This document shows, piece by piece, positions 33,879 through 44,905 of a stretch of 64,000 bases of DNA. The stretch covers positions 1 to 64,000 of the forward strand of contig JAMKCH010005363.1 of the NCBI GenBank assembly GCA_023653785.1. The letters are read 5' to 3'. The position numbers and the translations under genes are program-made. This DNA is from Ophioderma brevispina (lineage: Eukaryota > Echinodermata > Ophiuroidea > Amphilepidida > Ophiodermatidae). The notes below the pieces were generated by a model, which saw only the letters and a program-made list of their open reading frames with translations, was not told the origin of the DNA and made no database searches. Every line of letters begins with the position of its first letter. Positions within the stretch are counted from its first letter, which is position 1.

Positions 33879-35240
33879 GTGTTTATGTATCATTTGTTTT
33901 CAGCGTGCATTATTTTTCACGATTGCACTGGGCTCTGTCAGAGAATGCACGGGTCATCAGATAATGCACGGGTAATCAGATAATGCACGGGTATCAGATA
34001 ATGCACGCGGATCACATAAGTCACACTCCTATTAGGCCTACGAGACACATAAAGTCAATCATTTGATCTCGCTTACTGCTCAATACTCACCCCCCTAGTA
34101 ACATGCTGCATCGTATATTACCTCGACGAACTTAGTCTCTACAATCTCTGGTGTCGTCTAACTAACTTATGTGTTGTACAAGATTGGTTTCTCGTTTATA
34201 AAGTGTTAGTTGAATTCACATGCGCAAACCATTCCAAATAATGTGTTTGTACTGTTTCTTGTGAAACGCGTATATCTTAATTAACGAGAACAAGCTTTTT
34301 TGTACTCTAAAAGGACGATCGTTGACATGATCTTAAATATAAATCCTTTGTTATAATTTGTCAAATTATCTTTCTATCTTTTAGAAAGTTTAGCTGCTAT
34401 ACTGAACTTCCCTACCTCTGTGCCGTGCGGTCACCGGATATTTGATGGGCGCACAGTAAACCGAACGCGCTGGCTTAAAGCGACGGCGTTTTACACTCGC
34501 GTACAAAGATGGCATTACATGACGCGTGCGTACAAGCTGCGTCAATGTTATGACATCTCTGCACGGAGGGGTAGAGAAATGGACTATCTCATGTTGCTAT
34601 ATAGTAGTAGGCCCATGAGAATTAAGTGACACTTCAGAACCCAAAAGTCACAAATAAAATCGTTTTCAATGCAGAAACCAGTCAGGTTTTGTACTTACAT
34701 GTCTGCGTGGGTCTTTAACATCTAATACAGTGGGATTGGATTGGTACGAAGAAAATTCATAGCATTTATATGCAATGTCACTGGGGTTTGTTTTGGAAAA
34801 AGTAAGGGCAGGCGAAAAAGTTTATCTTTCTTTCATTCATTGACGGTTTCATCACTAATGGTTTGTTTTGAAACTGCCCCGGGAGGTGCGAGAAGATTAG
34901 CCACTCTAAGCGTCTTAGAGAGTCTGATTGTTCTCGCACTTCCAGATCATTTTCAAAAACAAAACTATCAACAATGAATTGCGTCAAGGTCTTGTGGCTA
35001 TTTATTAGAGTATAACTTTCGACATGTTGGAGTATAGAAGTGTTTTAATTTATTTTAAAAACTACCTCAAATTTAGATAATTACGTTAATTATTAATGTT
35101 AATGTACTGAATTTGATATATTGGTTTTAAAAGTATATGAACGGATTCGGCTCTCGTGCTGCATGCACTGACCCATACGGTCGGGTGCGATTATCCTGGT
35201 CAAATGCAATAGGCTAGGCCTTATCCTTATCATAGCAAAC
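33879..35240. mobile_element. Insertion 2 in LINE, with 19-bp tandem repeat
   Basis: The insertion is 1362 bp. TCTC at 33875-33878 recurs at 35241-35244 as a possible target duplication. Near its left end a ~18-19 bp unit, 'agataatgcacgggtatc', repeats about four times (33940-34015). No transposase could be read. The outer ends show no clear inverted repeat, so the class is unknown. Confidence 0.6.
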
Positions 35241-36440
35241 TCTCTGATGCCCAGCACGCCTTTAGAAGAGCCAGCTCATGTGATACACAATTGATATCTA
35301 CCTTTCACGACCTCTCTACCAATCATGATAAGCGTTTGGCTACAGACATCGCAGTGTAGGATTTCAGCAAAGTTTGATGTGTCCCACACAGCCGCTGTTT
35401 GTTTAAACCAACTTTTTTTGGGATTAGGAACAACACCCTCAAGTGGATATCTGCCTTCCTCACTAATCGCATTCAAAGAGTAGTCGTTTAACTGGCAATA
35501 CATCATCCTGGAATCCAGTACTTAGCGGGGTTCCCCCAAGGCACACAGAGTTGGGGCTCATTTATTCATCTTTTCATCAATGACATCACCGACTTGTTGA
35601 TGCAACAACTAGATTATTTGCTGACGACTGTATCATCTTTAAACCTGTAATAACACACGAGGATGAAGCTTCCCTCCAGAATAATCTAGACAGCCTCGTC
35701 TCCTGGTCAAACAAATGGGGCCTGCGCTTCAAAGTCCAAGGTTAAAGTCATGCAAATTTCAAGAAAACGGCAACCAGGGAATGCCAACTACTCCATGGCC
35801 GGTGAAGTCCTTTGAAGAAGTAACTGGCGATAATATCTGCGTGTTGGGCCTTCAAATAATCTCAAATGGGATAAACAAACCCGGCACGCATCTGCTAAGG
35901 CTACCAAAGTGGTAAACTCATTCAGAGGAACTTTCACCCACGCTCTAAGACAGCAGGTAACCTGATATCACTACACTCGTCCAACAAACATTTGGACTAC
36001 GCTTCATCTGCATGGGATCCAGGAACCAGGGCAAACAAAGAAATCCTACGGAGTCCAGCGGCAGGGGAGCAAATTGTACACGGTTGATTACAACTTCAAG
36101 TCATCTGTGACAGACAGCTGAAGAAACTAGACGGGGACCAGTTGAAACCCGACGCAAAGCAGAGCTTGCGAGTTCCACAAGATGCTAAATGATGATTTAG
36201 ACATCAACCTTGACCGCTACATTAAACCCAAGATGACCAGGGCTAGACGTTCACACGAAAGCAGTTTGAAATTACTCATCATACATCAACCCACATATTG
36301 ATATTCTTCATTGAAACCGTCTCTGCATGGAACGCCTCCCCAAACCAAGACAGTTCAACATCACTGTTCCACTAACGAATTCAAAAATTTCCTCCGTACT
36401 TATGACCGGCCCCCTAGACTGAAACATCTAACTCATATCA
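35241..36440 (+). pseudogene. LINE 1, RT catalytic and C-terminal part
   Basis: DAQHAFRRASSCDTQLISTF begins the block (the QHxFR...SC.TQL motif). DFSKVFD carries the first catalytic Asp; SGVPQGT-like 'GGFPQGTQSWG' lies near 35530; LFADDC near 35612 carries the catalytic pair. Then come LDSLVSWSNKWGL, HLDYASSAWDP near 35990 and, after frameshifts, SFKNFLRT-like text near 36385, the usual C-terminal end. Several stops and indels are present. Confidence 0.85.
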
Positions 36441-36506
36441 CTCTCGTCAAGACTTCCAGTTATAATCTCTAGTGGATGGTTCCGGAAGTGACGACTACAA
36501 GGTACA

Positions 36507-36786
36507 AAAAAGGCTGATTTAGCATGGTTTCAAGCTTTTTTTTCCCAGTCAAGCTCCTCTGGTGTATAATTAACCCATGTGGCAAGGCTCCAGGGCTCTG
36601 TGAAGCCCCCAGTAAATAGTTTTTGCAGGCAATACATAATTTTGCCCATTCTGGTGCAATATTTTAGCTATTTTTAAAAAGAACATTGGGGTGCACACGG
36701 TCCTCCGCCCACCTGCCAGGATATGCGGCATGCACTTTCATATTTACATATTTTTAATACGTGATTCATGTGGCATTTGATTACAG
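36507..36786. repeat. Right part of the split repeat, then intron
   Basis: 'aaaaaaggctgatttagcatggtttcaag' at 36507-36535 (in two phrases) matches 38538-38570. From about 36545 to the acceptor at 36786 the sequence is unassigned and presumed intronic. Confidence 0.65.
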
Positions 36787-36962
36787 GCTTTACTGTATGG
36801 TGCCGCATGGGAGGACGCGCTGGCCCTAGAAACTGTTAACATGACACGAAGATGGTGCAAACTTCTATTACGACGACGACTCGCTGGTTACGTGGACATC
36901 ATCACAGATAAACCCGGGTGCCTTGGGCGAATGGAGATGGACAACGGCCATGTGACCAAATG
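36787..36962 (+). CDS. ADP-ribosylglycohydrolase-like gene, exon with first conserved block
   Basis: After acceptor ttacag (36781-36786) the exon reads ALLYGAAWEDALALETVNMT, then GYVDIITDK. After a one-base slip at the CCCGGG run near 36913 it ends with NGDGQRPCDQM immediately before a GT at 36963. The family pattern is G-(A/S)-(A/Y/L)-x-D-A-L-x-L-x-T-E-F-M, then Y-x-D-I-I-x-D-K-x-R-x-x-W and GD-W-TDDTDQM. Spacing and order fit well, but GDxTDDT, which binds catalytic metal, is damaged here. With the missing base restored in count, the length is 177, phase 0 to 0. Enzymes of this family remove ADP-ribose from proteins or small molecules. Confidence 0.65.
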
Positions 36963-37129
36963 GTATTTACTTATTGAGGAGTTAACGGATTCCTTGAATT
37001 CAAAGTAAAAATGGTCAGATGATATCACTCCAACGCAAGTACGCTGCGCACTCTCAAATTCAAAATGGTTACATTTTCATCAGACAGAGGGTGGCAGATG
37101 GCAATGATATGACCAAAACACATCTCGCC

Positions 37130-37955
37130 GTACATTTCACAGCTGTTTTAAAGTCTCATTTAATATGAAAACATCAGAATAAAACAAAAAGTATCAATGG
37201 CGACACACCTTTGACAAATAATTTAAATTATTTATTCCACTAACTTCATCCTGTGTAAATTTATGAAAATTTCATTGTGCACAGCTGTTTGACCCCATGC
37301 AAATTGTTTCTTTTATTTTAGAGCAATTTTAAGCAATGACGACACAATATTGACAACTGATATAAGTAGGGACATGCAAGAGCTATTACCTCCACAAAAA
37401 TCAGAAGAATCCATTGCGGGAATCTTGTCATATAGGCCTACAAAGGTCATAATTTTGTATGTTATAGCGCCCTCTGTATGCCTATTTCCCGTAGAAAGAC
37501 GTGTAAAACGAGATTTTTATGAAAAATCATATTTGCACGCAATGAAATTTCATCAAATTTACACAGAATATAGCTAGTGGAATAAATACTCCAAATTAGT
37601 TGCAAAAAGCGTGTCACTGTTGATATTTTTTGGTTTATTCTCATTATGCCATAATAAATGAGACTTTCAAACACCTGTGTGTGGGCAGATTTTCTTAAAA
37701 TCTAGTTTTTTATAATACACATCTTTCTTTGGAGAATGGGCATATAGATGGCACTATAACATCTAAATCATATCTTGGTAGGATTATATGGCAAGATTTC
37801 CACAATGGATTTTTCTGATTTTTGCAGCTGTTACAGCTCTTGCATGTCCCTACTTATATCAGTTGTCAAAATTGTGTCGCCACTGCTTAAAAATTGTTCT
37901 AAAAATGAAAAAGACACTTTGCATGGAGTCAAACATCTGTGATTTAAGTGTTCCC
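37130..37955. repeat. Dispersed repeat family B in a foldback arrangement
   Basis: 37286-37680 is a full-length match to 21161-21560. It is flanked on the left (37130-37280) by an inverted copy of its own right end ('aagtctcatttaatatg...tcaatggcgacacac...') and on the right (37690-37950) by an inverted copy of its left half ('gcaagatttccacaatgg', 'gctcttgcatgtccctactt', 'tgtcgccactgctt'). The block is thus nested inverted copies and should form a strong hairpin. Confidence 0.8.
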
Positions 37956-38343
37956 TCACATAGTTTTTATTTCAATATGAAACATTACCTTTATATATAG
38001 TTCCAAGCTTTTGTTCACCTAGGGTTGGTGTGATATAATCTGGACATTTTTACTATGAATTCTGGGCATCCGGCAACTCCTTGAATGGTTAACAGATTTT
38101 TGAGGCTGGTAAGTTTTCATTCAAAGAGAGTATGATGTAATCATGGTTTTATTCAAATAACTCAGGTTGAATAGGTTCACTGCTCAAAATATTTACTGCG
38201 CAGGTGCTCTCAATCAATGTTTATGTTTCTTTAAAAGCATGTTACCTCTGAATGGAGTATGCTATCTGCACGATTTAAAATTATTGGAGAAGATAACATT
38301 ACTATAATTTCAATTTTTTTGAAGAAGTGAGTCTAAATTGGTA

Positions 38344-38662
38344 CTTGATAACAGAAAATATCGAGCCAGCCTAGATCAAATATTGGGCAAGTCGAAAATG
38401 AGCCGGATATTATCAGGGGCACAACAGGGGTAACTTGTCAGAGGGGGAAAATTCCCGGTTTTGAGACAGATTCTCCCGGTTTGAGATGGTGAGGCAGATT
38501 TTCCTAGTTGGAGATTAAAATTTCCTGAAGAGCAGGCAAAAAAAGGCTGATTTAGCATGATTTTCAAGTCTTCCAGGTGAAAGTACTTTAGGGTTGCAAT
38601 TCCCTCCCCCCCATATGCTACTGGATATTTTATTGTTTTGGGCGATATTTTCTGTTATCAAG
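38344..38662. mobile_element. Intact MITE with 19-20 bp TIRs
   Basis: CTTGATAACAGAAAATATCG (38344-38363) is perfectly inverted at 38643-38662. The 319-bp interior carries the 'cagaggggg...agattctcccgg...gagcaggcaaaaaaagg' phrases that recur, split by a LINE, at 31950-32170 and 36507-36535. It is non-coding. The intact copy gives the pre-insertion structure of the split one. Confidence 0.85.
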
Positions 38663-39525
38663 CAAAAAAGCTGTCCAATATTATTGTCATTTTGCAAGAA
38701 GAAGCTAACTTGACAAAAATTGTTTAAAATTGCTTAACAACTAATAAAATGACAGTATTTATATTTACTTAAAGAGCTACATGACTGAATGCCTAATACC
38801 GTACTGACCCGAGTATAGCCTCCACCCCCCTTATTTGAGCTGAAAATACCTTTGGGGTTGGGACAATGCCCAAATCTTAAATTACCGCAAGTTGGAGTTG
38901 AAAATGCCTTGGCCTAACAAACTGTACACACAAACACACACAACCACTTTATGACATATGAATTTGGAACTTTTGAAAAATGCAGTTTTCCGATAGTACT
39001 TAGTTTTCACCTAATTCTGAAGTGGATTTCATCTTGTTTGATGTAACTAGGCATGTAATAATGACTGTAATGTAGCTTCTGTGATTTTTAATAGCAAAAG
39101 ATTAGAAAATCACAATAGTCACGAGAATTGAACCAATTTGCCATCACTTATGGTGGTATTGCTACTTATTCCATCAAGCGCTACTGCACAACATACAGTG
39201 CTTGACAGATTCAATTGTAATACCTCATTTGCATACTTGGGACTATATGAAATATTTACCGATATGGCGGCAGCCATATTTGATTTGGCGACCTCTATGA
39301 CCTCCCGACCTAAATAATTTTTATTCAGAGTATTGTGAATATCATACTGTGAAATCTTCCATGAAATCTCTTTTAAATATTGGGAATTTCAACTGTTTAA
39401 GCAATTTAAATACTGCATTTTAGAAATGTTATGATGGAAAACCAAGAAACTTAAAAAAGTGGGAAATTATGCTGCCATCATTAGGCACCCTCTGACCCAA
39501 TGACATAAATGCTTACCCTACACAG
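38663..39525. other. Unassigned intronic sequence
   Basis: No gene was recognised. A phrase near 39185-39260 ('gattcaattgtaatacctcatttgcat') resembles 17370-17396, showing another shared dispersed sequence. Confidence 0.45.
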
Positions 39526-40200
39526 CAAGATTCCTACTCACGATGTAACCCAGAGCTTAGGCTACTCCATGTGTACTCTTAGCTCTACTCCAAGGGTACC
39601 CCCTTGATGAATTATTGATGCAGTACCTACAACTAAGTGCTTGCAAAGTACACAAGCCACTGGGTGGATAGCAGTGATGTTTACTTAGCAGTACCCATCC
39701 TATAGTGTACTCTGCAGTTGCCTGCTAGGTGACTGACAGGTACCCAATAGGCCCCAGTAGGGGAGTACCTCTGCAGCTACTCCATGGGCGTACCTTCACA
39801 GTACTCTCTACGGCAGGCCAGTAGGCAGGCACCTGACCATAGAGGGCGCCAAACATTCAATGTTGTTTTGGACTTTGATCATTTTCAAGCTTAGTACATC
39901 TGTATTTGAGTTGAGAATCACCCAAAACCCCCTATATAAGACATTTTTGTATAAAAACATATAACATTGTGAACAAAATGTTAAATAATGGAATATTACT
40001 AAACTAATCAAAGCTCATTGCATGGGAGTACCAATGAAGGTACTCCAGCAAGGGGTAACTAGTGGTCAGGACTACGTGTGTGATACCTAGGTGGATGATT
40101 TACCCCACTTTTGCGGCCGGCGATGTGGTACCCATGCAGTTGGGTACTCCGTGGTACTTAACAGCTACTTCGCAGGTTACTCCCATTAAGAAATTGGTTG
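39526..40200. repeat. GTACC-rich degenerate repeats around a unique core
   Basis: Words such as 'gggtacc', 'ggagtacc', 'gcagtacc' and 'tactccatg' recur densely at 39540-39835 and again at 40015-40200. About 180 bp of ordinary sequence separates the two clusters. The two clusters are partly inverted relative to each other. It is non-coding. Confidence 0.55.
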
Positions 40201-40499
40201 TGTACTCATGACCTTGTTCAAAAATGTTCTATTAGTTTCAGATAAAACAAATTCTTCTAAAAACTATATTTGACCTGAACTTATGAAAAAGGAATAATAC
40301 TTCAGTGGTATGCTTTTTTGTTTAATACTGAGAATATTAAAAAGTGAAAGATTGTAGATTCACGTCTGAAAAAAAGTAGAAAGCTTGAGAATCGTGAGCC
40401 AGAAACAGTGTTTTCTGCTGAACTGTGGACATTTTGCCAGTTTACTCATAATTGCATGTGTTTCACAAACCTTTTAAGACATTATGTCAAAACATTCTT

Positions 40500-41210
40500 A
40501 AAGGTACATGGCACGATCGCTAAAGCCTCGTCCCCAGAAGCCCATTATTTTACCGGAAGTGGTCGAAATTTTGGTATCAGAAGAAGCTATATTTTTCCAT
40601 TACCTTTGAAATCGTAGGGCTAAATGATGTTTAGTTTCGAGTAAGAGCGAAAGTGTACTCCATTGTGGTAGACCAATAGTTTACAAACGTATCTAGCAGT
40701 CCGAGCCGACTGCCGGACCCGGCAATGTTGCCGTAGCCGGCAGTATACTGGCCCTAGTTCCGGCAACATAAAAAAAAGCATCCCTGCAGAATCGGAAACC
40801 TTGAACGATTTTTTGATGGGGACGTTATATTTACAGGGGATGGCCATTATTTTACCCATGATAAAGTATGATGTGTTCTAAATTTTCACACAGGACTTAA
40901 AAAACCAACAATTTACCTTGGGGTTGGGTTAAAGTTGGAAATTAAAGTCTCACTTTTCGTTTTTTGAAAATTTTGGGGTAAAATCGTTTTTATATCACAA
41001 AAATATATTTATTTCATATTTAAAACATTAGTCACGGAAAGACCTTGTTGCACTCACTTCAACTCTAAAAAATTGCATTATTAGATTAAACTTACCAACT
41101 TTAAATTACCGCGCTTGCAATTGAATGGTGGGAAAAAACGGTGCCGTACCCGGCAGCACATTGCGGTTCCGGCAACATTGCCGGATCCGGCATTCGGCCC
41201 GGACTGTTAT
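40500..41210. mobile_element. Inverted-repeat element family C
   Basis: A 36-bp arm, cagtccgagccgactgccgg... (40697-40732), is inverted at 41171-41206 with two or three mismatches. The outer part 40501-40655 ('gcacgatcgct...ttaccggaagtggtcgaaattttggtatca') recurs, inverted, at 62498-62650. The C/G-rich ends contrast with the AT-rich interior. No transposase was found. Confidence 0.65.
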
Positions 41211-42357
41211 GGAGCTCAAAAATCCATTTCTTGTTGTGTACATCAAAAACGGAGTGAAAATTCAGCGCAAAATTTCACGATGGGGTTTTTCGGAGCGAAG
41301 GCATTGTTATCAAGATTTTGAAAATTGCTATACATTAATCAGACCCTCCTCCTTTTCAGATGAATATAAAATTAAAAATGGGGAATTTGGTATGGGAAAA
41401 AATTGCATTTGAATTCAAGGCTAAAAGGTTGGGTTTTTAAGGAATATGTTGCCAAATTTGAGTACAGTGTGGGCCAACATGGGATCAGAAAACGGATCTG
41501 TAGTTTTGGAAATTTTCCCAGACAACTTAAGGGGTGGGATTTTACTGGAGAGGGGACTATTCAGGTCAGTACAGTATTTTTGTGTATTGTGCCAGTTATG
41601 TGCAGTATACCAAGTCGAACAGTGGTATGCACCACACGGAGGAAGCTTCTGAGGCATAAAATCACTAATTTTGTGAAAAGTTGTGAAATGACGTCACGGT
41701 TGGTTTAAAAATCATTTTTGATCATTTTGTGCGACAACTTAACTGTTCAGTGCCAATAGTACTTTTGGACAACATGCAAACTCCAAAACTATTAGAATTA
41801 TACTTTTAAATACCTTTAAATAGCTAACTCAAAATAGCTAGTGTTTTTTCAACTACAATACTCAAAAACCTGCTAAAAATCAGGTCCTTACTGCAGTGGG
41901 TGGAATGGAGTTGTGAGTGTTGAGCAAATACCTGTGTCATCAAGTTATATTGAAGGGAGGCATTTTATGATCACAGCCTCGTCCCTGGCCATGAGGTATC
42001 TATTTTCTATCTGAACTGTTAGCTAAAGTCTAGTATGTGTGCATTATCTGCATTGGCTATGCAAATTCAATTTATTCTGGAAGAAAATTGTAATTTTGAT
42101 TTATGTCTGTATTGACCAAATTTACAATACAGTGGTCTATGGGGGTACCATGATACAATGTTTGCTCATGACTCATGGTGCATCATCAGAAATAACTACA
42201 ATTTTGGAAATAAGCTTTTCATATGGACTATAGTAAAAAAATGAAGGTGATGGATCAGAAAATGCATGTTTACAAAATATGTACAAGGGAGGGAGGAGAA
42301 TTCTAAGACGCCTTCAAATTTGCGTAAAAAGACACTTTATCCAAAAGAGTCAAAACA
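41211..42357. other. Unassigned intronic sequence
   Basis: Several overlapping open frames occur near 41400-41700 on both strands but carry no recognisable motif, so none is called. No repeat family was identified. Confidence 0.45.
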
Positions 42358-42618
42358 CTTAAAGTTTGCAGGAATAACTTAAAAATGAAGGACAAGTCTG
42401 TAGAATTCTCATAAGTTACTTTTTCCAACTGAGGAATGACAGAAAAGAAAGAAAACGACAGTGTTCAAAGATCCATTCAATTACGTGTTGTAGCAAGTGT
42501 CCGTACAGACAGTAAATTTCTGATTTTGTCCTTATTAGGTTGCTTCTGGTCCTATCATTTGCAGAAATCTGATTTTTGAGGATTTTTTTTTCTGATTTAG
42601 CAAATCACTGATAGTGCC
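42358..42618. mobile_element. Second copy of the gag-inserted MITE
   Basis: It matches the element at 7822-8178 over most of its length: 'agtgaaggataagtc/aatgaaggacaagtc', 'gacagaaaagaaagaaaacg', 'gttgcttctggtc', and the end 'aaatcactgatagtgcctttaag'. The left terminus is not preserved. It sits about 115 bp upstream of the second glycohydrolase-like exon. Confidence 0.8.
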
Positions 42619-42731
42619 TTTAAGCCAATTATCTAGAAATATCCATGTACATATTTTTGTTAAAATGACGATCTATATGCTAATATTTAGATGTCAGAAG
42701 TGTTTATCATCATCTTCCTCCTTCCTCCTAG

Positions 42732-42878
42732 GCACTGGTCCTTGACTCCGTATTACAGTGGGCAGGTGTAGTAGATGAGCTGGATTTTGCCAAGAGGCTT
42801 CATCACTGGGGTCACCACGGATTCCCTGAACTCAACGACACTCAAGGAAATATGGAATTCAGTAACACGATTGCCAAG
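42732..42878 (+). CDS. ADP-ribosylglycohydrolase-like gene, second exon
   Basis: 147 bp, phase 0 to 0, open throughout, between acceptor ttcctcctag and donor gtcagt. It reads ALVLDSVLQWAGVVDELDF, then AKRLHHWGHHGFPELND and a tail ending NTIAK. In the family, TDDTDQM is followed by an L-L-x-D-S-(I/L)-L block, then (D/E)-x-x-D-F-A-x-R-L-x-x-W-x-x-H-G-F-(P/E)-(E/D)-L-x-D. The match in content and order with the exon at 36787 is strong. The downstream AANGAxMR and HADPRC blocks were not found in this window. The exon is intact and the splice sites are good, which argues against a simple retropseudogene. Confidence 0.7.
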
Positions 42879-44905
42879 GTCAGTGGGGTGTAATATTTTG
42901 GCCCGTATTTTAACTTAATGCATAGAATTCAGTAAATGAGGTCAACAAATGTATGTTTATGTATATGGAATTTTATGAAGAGTAGAAATTTTAGGTTGTC
43001 CAGTGCTATCAGAAAGACCTTATGTTGGCATGATTTGTGTGTCTGTCAGTCTGTGTGTTTGTGTGTGTTACACCTATGGTTGACACTTTTTCAACTTAAT
43101 GTAACTTCTTAGTGCAGTGATGGATCAAGTTCTTCCCAGGTATGCTTATACATTGAGCCAAGGGGCCTTTTGTGGGGTAACCAATGACTTATATAAGATG
43201 GACAAGCAGATTCTCCACAAACAGCGTAACCAAAATCGAGGTGCCCAAAATTATTATAATGAGCATACTCACTTCAGTAACATAGTTTGGGCACCACCAT
43301 ATTTGGTTTACGTATCGTCGTATTTGGAAAGTCCTTATGCATATTTATGAACACGCGGTATTTTACGTTCGTCACCAGGGTTCGCGCTCGGGCGCGTCCG
43401 CGCGTCTATGACGCCATAAATCCGATTCTAGACGCATGAAAGGAACCTTAAGCTTGCCTATTGCGTCCATGAAAAAAATAAGCAGACGCAAAGAATTTCA
43501 ACTGACTGAAAAATAAATAGTCTTCCGATTCTCGATGTCACATATTTTAAAAAGGCTCCACAAAATATGTAACAAAAATGAAAACAACTCTTAAACAGAT
43601 CGCTAAGACTTATAGTTACAACATAATAATAGCGATCCTCTAACTAGCGTTGTTGAAGTATTAGTTTCTAGTATTTGGTGAAATCGCTCAACTTGACCCG
43701 ATGGCCTGACCTCCAACAGTGCACATGCGTGTTGTGAATTACTGAGAATATTAAGCTCTGTGACAGAATACTGTACAATGTAGCTCACTTTTACATGAAA
43801 TTCTCTGTGTGGCCTGTATGTGGCATTTGTACAAGTGATTGTCACACATGCGATCTCATTGTGTATGCACAGTGCCTATGTACGGGGCAACCGGCACTAT
43901 ATTACAGAGTCCCTGTACACTGGCAGCTAGCTTTCTATGGCGAAGCTAGCAATTCAAATGGGCGCAAAGTACGTAGTACAGTCTCGCAGTTTATGGTAAA
44001 CGCTATAGGAATTTCATGAAAGAACACTAAATTTAGCGATTATTGTACATAGCTTTATTTTTAAAATTGAATTAAAACTTACTGTTCAGCACCAATTGAG
44101 GGTAGAAGATTTCTTACCCTGCAAGGTTCGCAAAAGGTGCAGAATTCGGTAACATTTCAGCATATCTGGCGCATTTTTGTGCCATTAAATACATTTGATT
44201 TTTGATTTTGTTTCAATCGAGAGTGTTTCTAATAAGTACAATATATTGAGAATGAAATCAGAATCCCAAACCTGATCATTTTGACTTTTGTTTTCCAAAG
44301 TCACTTGCGCTGAAGTCTATTCTATCGGCCTTGCCCATGTACTCGTCTCTAAAGAGATTGATGATGAGAATTGAGACTCTGGATGATCACTACAGTACAA
44401 TGCAAGTAATTCTTGCCATTTGGCAATAAATATCCAGTAATTTTTTAAGGGACATCTAAATTCACATGTAGGTGCCATTTCTACCACTTAATTTACTTTG
44501 GATTTCCATGGGCATCTGACATCGTTTGGCTCTGCTGCGCGGCGCGTAGTGCGCCCTCAGCGCTGTTTTTGATGCTGGCCGCGGCCATTTTAAGAAAAGA
44601 CTTGCCGAGTGTCGGAGATGTGGATTCCCTGGGAAACCTAAAGTTTTTGTACCTCTATTTTAACTCTCACAAAATAACAAGATCATCTCAAGGCTCAAGA
44701 TATAGTCTAGAACTGTGTTATTAAAGGCTAAGTATCTGGTTATATAACATATGGTGTCTGCAATGAGTTATTGGGACTCGTTGTTTTCGTAAAGTCATGA
44801 AAGTAAGAAGTGTCAAACATGTGCAGAGTGAGCGTACGGCTTCGGAACCCGGAATTTTCATCTCACCTATGGTGCATTTTAAGTTGCCCATACATTAAGT
44901 ACAAA
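42879..44905. other. Unassigned sequence with one weak exon candidate
   Basis: A GT-rich stretch lies near 43040-43070 and a CG-rich patch at 43380-43410. A 105-bp phase 0 to 0 open segment at 44301-44405, between ttccaaag and gtaatt, could be an exon but matches no family I recognise. Otherwise nothing was identified. Confidence 0.4.

Larger units (their letters stand above)
32170..36506 (+). mobile_element. LINE (jockey/CR1-type non-LTR retrotransposon), 5'-truncated and interrupted
   Basis: Three coding blocks in the same orientation and the right order (32175-32600, 33545-33878, 35241-36430) make up the end of the endonuclease-RT linker, the RT palm and fingers, and the C-terminal region. 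Two later insertions separate them (32604-33531 and 33879-35240). The outer borders are given by the split host repeat. There is no endonuclease domain, so the copy is 5'-truncated, as is common for LINEs. Confidence 0.85.
36963..42731 (+). other. Intron between the two glycohydrolase-like exons
   Basis: Donor gtattt at 36963 and acceptor cctcctag ending 42731 bound about 5.8 kb. The interval contains dispersed repeat B, a TIR MITE, GTACC-rich repeats, an inverted-repeat element and a copy of the gag-inserted MITE. No other exon was recognised in it. Confidence 0.55.

Noticed and set aside
33940..34015. CRISPR-like array
   Set aside because: Units of about 18-19 bp repeat without spacers and the context is eukaryotic transposon sequence.
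32170..36506. Host gene with three exons
   Set aside because: The three blocks are consecutive parts of one LINE RT and the 'introns' lack splice sites but have short duplications at their borders, so they are insertions.
41403..41708. Coding gene from overlapping frames of 68-101 residues
   Set aside because: Frames on both strands overlap, none shows a motif, and no splice or start context distinguishes one.
43117..43350. 77-residue frame near the second glycohydrolase-like exon
   Set aside because: It does not match later blocks of the family and has no convincing acceptor in phase.
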